Shown here: one piece after another, positions 23,255-26,747 of the stretch | Layout: each line of letters starts with the position of its first letter | Numbering within the stretch: position 1 is the first letter of the stretch | The notes under the pieces: generated by a model | The model's input: only the letters and a program-made list of their open reading frames with translations | Database searches by the model: none | What the model was told of the DNA's origin: nothing | Program-made: the position numbers and the translations under genes | Assembly (NCBI GenBank): GCA_905373305.1 | Contig: CAJPSM010000009.1 | Span: 1 to 26,747 of the forward strand | Reading direction: 5' to 3' | DNA: 26,747 nt | Source: an uncultured Streptococcus sp. | Lineage (GTDB): Bacteria; Bacillota; Bacilli; Lactobacillales; Streptococcaceae

Positions 23255-24292
23255 ATGAAATCAGCAGTATATACAAAGGCAGGCAAGGTTGGACTTGCTA
23301 CAATTGAACGTCCGCAAATTATAGAAGCAGATGATGCTATTATCCGCATTGTCCGTACTTGCGTTTGTGGTTCGGACCTCTGGAGTTACCGTAATCCAGA
23401 AATCGAAGAAGGACATAGAAATAGCGGTCATGAGGCTATCGGAATTATCGAAGAAGTTGGTGAGAACGTTACTACAGTAAAATCAGGAGACTTTGTCATC
23501 GCACCTTTCACCCATGGCTGTGGGGAGTGTGATGCCTGTCGCGCTGGCTATGATGGGACTTGTGACCGCCATATTGGCACCAACTGGTCTAACGGGGTCC
23601 AAGCAGAGTACATCCGTTTCCACTTTGCTAATTGGGCACTTGTGAAAATTCCAGGTCAACCTTCAGATTATAGCGAAGGCATGCTCAAGTCACTTTTGAC
23701 ACTTGCTGATGTCATGCCGACAGGCTATCATGCGGCGCGTGTTGCTAATGTGCAAAAGGGCGACAAGGTGGTCGTTATCGGGGATGGGGCTGTTGGCCAA
23801 TGTGCTGTCATTGCAGCTAAGATGCGTGGAGCTTCTCAAATTGTCCTTATGAGCCGTCATGAAGACCGCCAAAAGATGGCCTTGGAATCAGGGGCGACAG
23901 CTGTTGTGGCTGAACGTGGCGAAGAGGGAATTGCCAAGGTGCGTGAAATCCTCGGTGGTGGAGCAGATGCAGCCCTTGAATGTGTTGGGACTGAAGCAGC
24001 CGTTGAGCAGGCCCTTGGAGTCCTTCATAATGGAGGACGCATGGGATTTGTCGGTGTTCCACATTATAATAACCGTGCCCTTGGTTCAACCTTTGCCCAA
24101 AATATTTCAGTGGCAGGTGGAGCAGCCTCAGTTACCACTTATGACAAACAAGTTTTGTTAAAAGCGGTTCTTGATGGAGACATCAATCCAGGTCGCGTCT
24201 TTACTTCAAGTTATAAACTGGAAGATATCGACCAGGCTTATAAAGATATGGATGAACGCAAGACCATTAAGTCTATGATTGTGATGGATTAA
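23255..24292 (+). CDS. adhC: Zinc-dependent alcohol dehydrogenase AdhC
   Basis: A 345-residue medium-chain dehydrogenase. The catalytic zinc ligands are Cys38 (CVCGSD) and His59-Glu60 (GHEAIGII). The structural zinc cysteines are 89, 92, 95 and 103 in HGCGECDACRAGYDGTCD. The Rossmann motif is GDGAVG. It oxidises or reduces alcohols and aldehydes; pneumococcal AdhC is described as acting on S-nitrosoglutathione or formaldehyde adducts, which I take from homology. It begins on the base after the nmlR stop, with AAGGAAGG inside nmlR as ribosome site, and ends at a good terminator. Confidence 0.92.
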   Translation: MKSAVYTKAGKVGLATIERPQIIEADDAIIRIVRTCVCGSDLWSYRNPEIEEGHRNSGHEAIGIIEEVGENVTTVKSGDFVIAPFTHGCGECDACRAGYDGTCDRHIGTNWSNGVQAEYIRFHFANWALVKIPGQPSDYSEGMLKSLLTLADVMPTGYHAARVANVQKGDKVVVIGDGAVGQCAVIAAKMRGASQIVLMSRHEDRQKMALESGATAVVAERGEEGIAKVREILGGGADAALECVGTEAAVEQALGVLHNGGRMGFVGVPHYNNRALGSTFAQNISVAGGAASVTTYDKQVLLKAVLDGDINPGRVFTSSYKLEDIDQAYKDMDERKTIKSMIVMD

Positions 24293-24300
24293 CAATGAAA

Positions 24301-24339
24301 ATCCTAATGGAGATTTGAGACTCTCTATTAGGATTTTTT
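24301..24339 (+). terminator. Terminator after adhC
   Basis: Stem ATCCTAATGGAGA (24301-24313), 8-base loop, TCTCTATTAGGAT (24322-24334, one G-T pair), then five T. It lies between the convergent adhC and galR. Confidence 0.9.
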
Positions 24340-24359
24340 GCGTTGGTATATTTGTTGAG

Positions 24360-25361
24360 TTATGGCAGCGTACTTTCTCTCAAAGTCAGTCTGGTTCCCA
24401 GCATGGTTAGGCTAGGTATTTTGCGACCGTGGAGGACTTCCTTGTTAAGAATATCCATACCTGCTCGGCCCATTTCCTCGGTATAGACAGTGATGCTTGA
24501 AAGAGGAGGATAGACCTGCTTGGTCAGACTGGTGTCGTTGAAAGAAATGAGGCTGACGCGGTCTGGTAGGCTAATTCCAGCTTCTTGAAGGGCACGGAGG
24601 GCGCCGATGGCTAAACTATCGCTGGCAGCGAAAAAGGCTGGTGGGAGTTGTTCTCCTAGCTTGTGAATGGCCTCCTTCATCAAGTCATAGCCAGATTGGG
24701 CAGTAAAGCTCCCCTGAAAGACCAGTTCTCCATGGTAGATTCCATTTGCTTGGGTAATGTCTTTGAAATTTTCTAGTCGCTTATCCTGGATGATTTCTTC
24801 CTGGTCGGTTGTTTCTTCAAGACCTGTGAGAATTCCGATACGGTTCATACCTTGGCTGAGGAAATGGTCTACAACTTGTTTCACAGCAGTGTAAAAGTCA
24901 GTGATAATACAGGTATGACCTAATGAGAGGGTATCGCTGTCTATAAAGACTAGAGGTTTTTGGTATTCTTCAAAGGCAGAAATCTGTGCTCGACTGAACT
25001 TTCCAATACAGAGAATGCCGATTACTTCCTCGCTCAGTGTAAAAGGATGGTCGTTAAAATAGCGCAAGATATCATAGTCCAACTCTTGGGCTCTTTTTTC
25101 AATACCGAGACGAATCTGGTAGTAGTAGAGGTCGTCTAGCTCTCCTTGTTCACTGATCCATTGGATAATGGCAATCTTTTGCTTGGGTTTATGGGATTCG
25201 CCTGTCTTGAGGTGCTTGGTATAGCCCAGTTCTTCAGCGACAGTTAAAATACGGTGTCTGGTTTCTTCTGTGACAGATAGGCTCTGGTCGCGATTGAGGA
25301 CACGGGATACGGTCGCGATAGAGACAGAGGCTAGCTGTGCAATGTCTTTTAAGGTAGCCAT
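24360..25361 (-). CDS. galR: LacI-family galactose repressor
   Basis: A 333-residue repressor. The LacI headpiece is at the N-terminus (ATLKDIAQLASVSIATVSRVLNRD) with the hinge helix near LTVAEELGYT. The periplasmic-binding-like core includes GILCIGKFS, FIDSDTLSLGHTCIITD, a hinge GRIGILTG-like segment (MNRIGILTGLEET) and PAFFAASDSLAIGALRALQEAGISLPDRVSLISFNDT. It starts behind AGGAGGA and is divergent from galK. It represses galactose genes; tandem repeats between the two genes are the likely operators. Confidence 0.93.
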   Translation of the reverse strand: MATLKDIAQLASVSIATVSRVLNRDQSLSVTEETRHRILTVAEELGYTKHLKTGESHKPKQKIAIIQWISEQGELDDLYYYQIRLGIEKRAQELDYDILRYFNDHPFTLSEEVIGILCIGKFSRAQISAFEEYQKPLVFIDSDTLSLGHTCIITDFYTAVKQVVDHFLSQGMNRIGILTGLEETTDQEEIIQDKRLENFKDITQANGIYHGELVFQGSFTAQSGYDLMKEAIHKLGEQLPPAFFAASDSLAIGALRALQEAGISLPDRVSLISFNDTSLTKQVYPPLSSITVYTEEMGRAGMDILNKEVLHGRKIPSLTMLGTRLTLRESTLP

Positions 25362-25415
25362 AAATCCTCCTCCTTTTAAGTTAGTATATCATATTTTTCT
25401 TCTTTTTACCGATTG

Positions 25416-25436
25416 TTTAGTAAAACTTTAGTAAAA
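25416..25436. promoter_or_regulatory. Tandem operator-like repeat between galR and galK
   Basis: Two perfect copies of TTTAGTAAAA (25416-25425, 25427-25436) are spaced 11 bases apart, one helical turn, just upstream of the galK -35. They are good candidates for GalR binding; the LacI family usually prefers dyads, so the exact register is uncertain. Confidence 0.55.
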
Positions 25437-25440
25437 AGGA

Positions 25441-25469
25441 TTGACCTTGGCAAAAGCCTTGGATACAAT
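25441..25469 (+). promoter_or_regulatory. galK promoter
   Basis: TTGACC (25441-25446), 17-base spacer, TACAAT (25464-25469). The spacer carries a short CCTTGG repeat (TTGGCAAAAGCCTTGG). Confidence 0.85.
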
Positions 25470-25472
25470 AGA

Positions 25473-25486
25473 AGAAAACGATTACA
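25473..25486 (+). promoter_or_regulatory. cre-like site at the galK transcription start
   Basis: AGAAAACGATTACA matches 12 of 14 positions of the CcpA consensus TGWAARCGYTWNCW and covers the predicted start of transcription, where CcpA binding represses. Confidence 0.55.
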
Positions 25487-25504
25487 CGTTAAGGTAACTT
25501 AACG
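25487..25504. promoter_or_regulatory. Perfect palindrome in the galK leader
   Basis: CGTTAAGGTAACTTAACG has 7-base perfect arms around GTAA. It starts directly after the cre-like site. It is the strongest dyad in the galR-galK interval and may be a GalR operator or an RNA hairpin. Confidence 0.5.
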
Positions 25505-25525
25505 GACAGTCAAAGGAGAATTCAT

Positions 25526-26704
25526 ATGACACAACATCTTACTGCTGAAGCACTTCGTAAAGACTTTCTTGCCGTTTTTGGTCAAGAAGCAGACCAAACC
25601 TTCTTTTCACCAGGCCGTATCAATCTGATTGGTGAACACACAGACTACAATGGTGGGCATGTTTTCCCAGCAGCTATTTCCTTGGGAACTTATGGGGCTG
25701 CACGCAAGCGTGACGACCAAGTTTTGCGTTTCTACTCAGCCAACTTTGAGGACAAGGGCATCATCGAAGTGCCTCTTGCTGACCTCAAATTTGAAAAAGA
25801 GCACAGCTGGACCAACTATCCAAAAGGGGTTCTTCATTTCTTGCAAGAAGCTGGACATGTCATTGACAAAGGTTTTGATTTCTATGTCTTTGGGAATATC
25901 CCAAATGGTGCTGGCTTGTCTTCTTCAGCATCCTTGGAACTCTTGACAGGGGTCGTGGCAGAGCATCTCTTTGATTTAAAACTAGACCGTTTGGATTTGG
26001 TTAAAATCGGAAAACAAACAGAAAATAACTTTATCGGAGTCAACTCTGGTATCATGGACCAGTTTGCTATCGGTATGGGGGCTGACCAACGTGCTATTTA
26101 CCTAGATACCAACACCTTGGAGTACGACTTGGTGCCACTTGATTTGAAGGACAATGTCGTTGTCATCATGAACACCAACAAACGCCGTGAACTAGCAGAC
26201 TCTAAATACAATGAACGCCGTGCTGAGTGTGAGAAAGCTGTGGAAGAATTGCAAGTTGCCTTGGATATTCAGACCTTGGGTGAATTGGACGAGTGGACCT
26301 TTGACCAATACAGCTACCTGATTAAAGACGAAAATCGTTTGAAACGTGCTCGTCATGCTGTGCTTGAAAACCAACGTACCCTTAAAGCTCAAGCAGCCCT
26401 TCAAGCAGGTGATTTGGAAACATTTGGACGCTTGATGAATGCGTCACACGTTTCTCTGGAGCATGATTACGAAGTAACTGGCTTGGAATTGGATACTCTC
26501 GTTCACACAGCTTGGGATCAAGAAGGTGTTCTGGGTGCTCGTATGACAGGGGCAGGTTTTGGTGGCTGTGCCATTGCCTTGGTGCAAAAAGATACTGTTG
26601 AGGCCTTTAAGGAAGCTGTAGGCAAGCACTACGAGGAAGTCGTTGGATATGCTCCAAGCTTCTATATCGCTGAAGTTGCAGGTGGCAGTCGCGTTTTAGA
26701 CTAG
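25526..26704 (+). CDS. galK: Galactokinase
   Basis: A 392-residue GHMP-family kinase that phosphorylates galactose, the first step of the Leloir pathway; here it can also use galactose released by Aga. It has the galactokinase signature GRINLIGEHTDYNGG (30-44), the ATP loop PNGAGLSSSASLE and the third GHMP motif RMTGAGFGGCAIAL. It starts behind AAAGGAG. The length matches the family. It is followed after 11 bases by another gene on the same strand. Confidence 0.96.
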   Translation: MTQHLTAEALRKDFLAVFGQEADQTFFSPGRINLIGEHTDYNGGHVFPAAISLGTYGAARKRDDQVLRFYSANFEDKGIIEVPLADLKFEKEHSWTNYPKGVLHFLQEAGHVIDKGFDFYVFGNIPNGAGLSSSASLELLTGVVAEHLFDLKLDRLDLVKIGKQTENNFIGVNSGIMDQFAIGMGADQRAIYLDTNTLEYDLVPLDLKDNVVVIMNTNKRRELADSKYNERRAECEKAVEELQVALDIQTLGELDEWTFDQYSYLIKDENRLKRARHAVLENQRTLKAQAALQAGDLETFGRLMNASHVSLEHDYEVTGLELDTLVHTAWDQEGVLGARMTGAGFGGCAIALVQKDTVEAFKEAVGKHYEEVVGYAPSFYIAEVAGGSRVLD

Positions 26705-26715
26705 GAGAGAAGTAA

Positions 26716-26747
26716 ATGGACGCTGTAATATTTGATTTAGATGGCTT
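26716..26747 (+). CDS. Start of a HAD-superfamily hydrolase gene (partial)
   Basis: Only 10 codons are in the window: MDAVIFDLDG, behind AGGAGAG. The DLDG with an Asp four residues earlier in FDLDG is the catalytic DxD motif I of HAD phosphatases, most like beta-phosphoglucomutase-type enzymes. The substrate cannot be told from this piece. Its spacing suggests an operon with galK. Confidence 0.6.
   Translation, partial: MDAVIFDLDG

Noticed and set aside
1..26747. CRISPR array, tRNA or rRNA genes, BOX or RUP repeats
   Set aside because: I looked for regularly spaced repeats, tRNA-like CCA ends with matching arms and the known pneumococcal repeat cores and saw none; this was by eye only.

Overview
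The window reads as chromosome of a streptococcus of the mitis/pneumoniae group. The base composition is AT-rich, and the gene content matches that group closely: the raffinose operon with rafR and a BirA-type gene, the EgtUV transporter, sczA/czcD, nmlR/adhC and galR/galK. About 5 kb in the middle (roughly 15.6-20.2 kb) differs in composition and gene type and looks imported from lactobacilli or lactococci.

Left end (1-2292): the 3' part of a polymorphic toxin gene ending in a TNT-type NAD+-glycohydrolase domain, broken by a one-base frameshift near 725. It is followed by three overlapping or closely spaced related small genes, probably immunity proteins. Raffinose region (2293-12392): birA-like rafS and rafR run leftward with a 4-base overlap. 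The divergent operon aga-rafE-rafF-rafG-gtfA encodes an alpha-galactosidase, a sugar-binding lipoprotein, two permeases and sucrose phosphorylase, with no ATPase of its own, and ends with rafX, a Wzy/O-antigen-ligase-like membrane protein. Next (12424-15326) come a MarR regulator with a strong promoter and a palindrome, then egtV and egtU (ergothioneine-type ABC importer, permease fused to binding protein), closed by a terminator.

The imported segment: after the egtU terminator there is a streptococcal-looking promoter and a roughly 150-base structured leader. A G+C-rich four-gene ECF transporter operon (S, T, A, A') follows directly. Behind it, on the minus strand, is the wreck of a lactococcal-type theta plasmid: the start of hsdS, repX with one in-frame stop codon, and an ISS1/IS6 transposase fused in frame to the C-terminal half of RepB. 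On the far side is a pnuC gene that has lost its 5' end. The simplest reading is that the insertion removed the start of pnuC and left its promoter and leader driving the ECF operon. Streptococcal pnuC leaders are known to carry the NAD+-II riboswitch, so the ECF operon may now be under NAD+ control. That identity could not be confirmed here. The two ECF ATPases are degenerate in complementary ways, predicting one competent and one dead ATP site.

Right part (20693-26747): a small membrane protein gene and sczA run leftward. A palindromic SczA site separates them from czcD (zinc efflux). nmlR and adhC (aldehyde/nitrosative stress) have a MerR-type promoter with a 19-base spacer. galR and galK are divergent around a dense control region, and the window ends in the first codons of a HAD-family gene.
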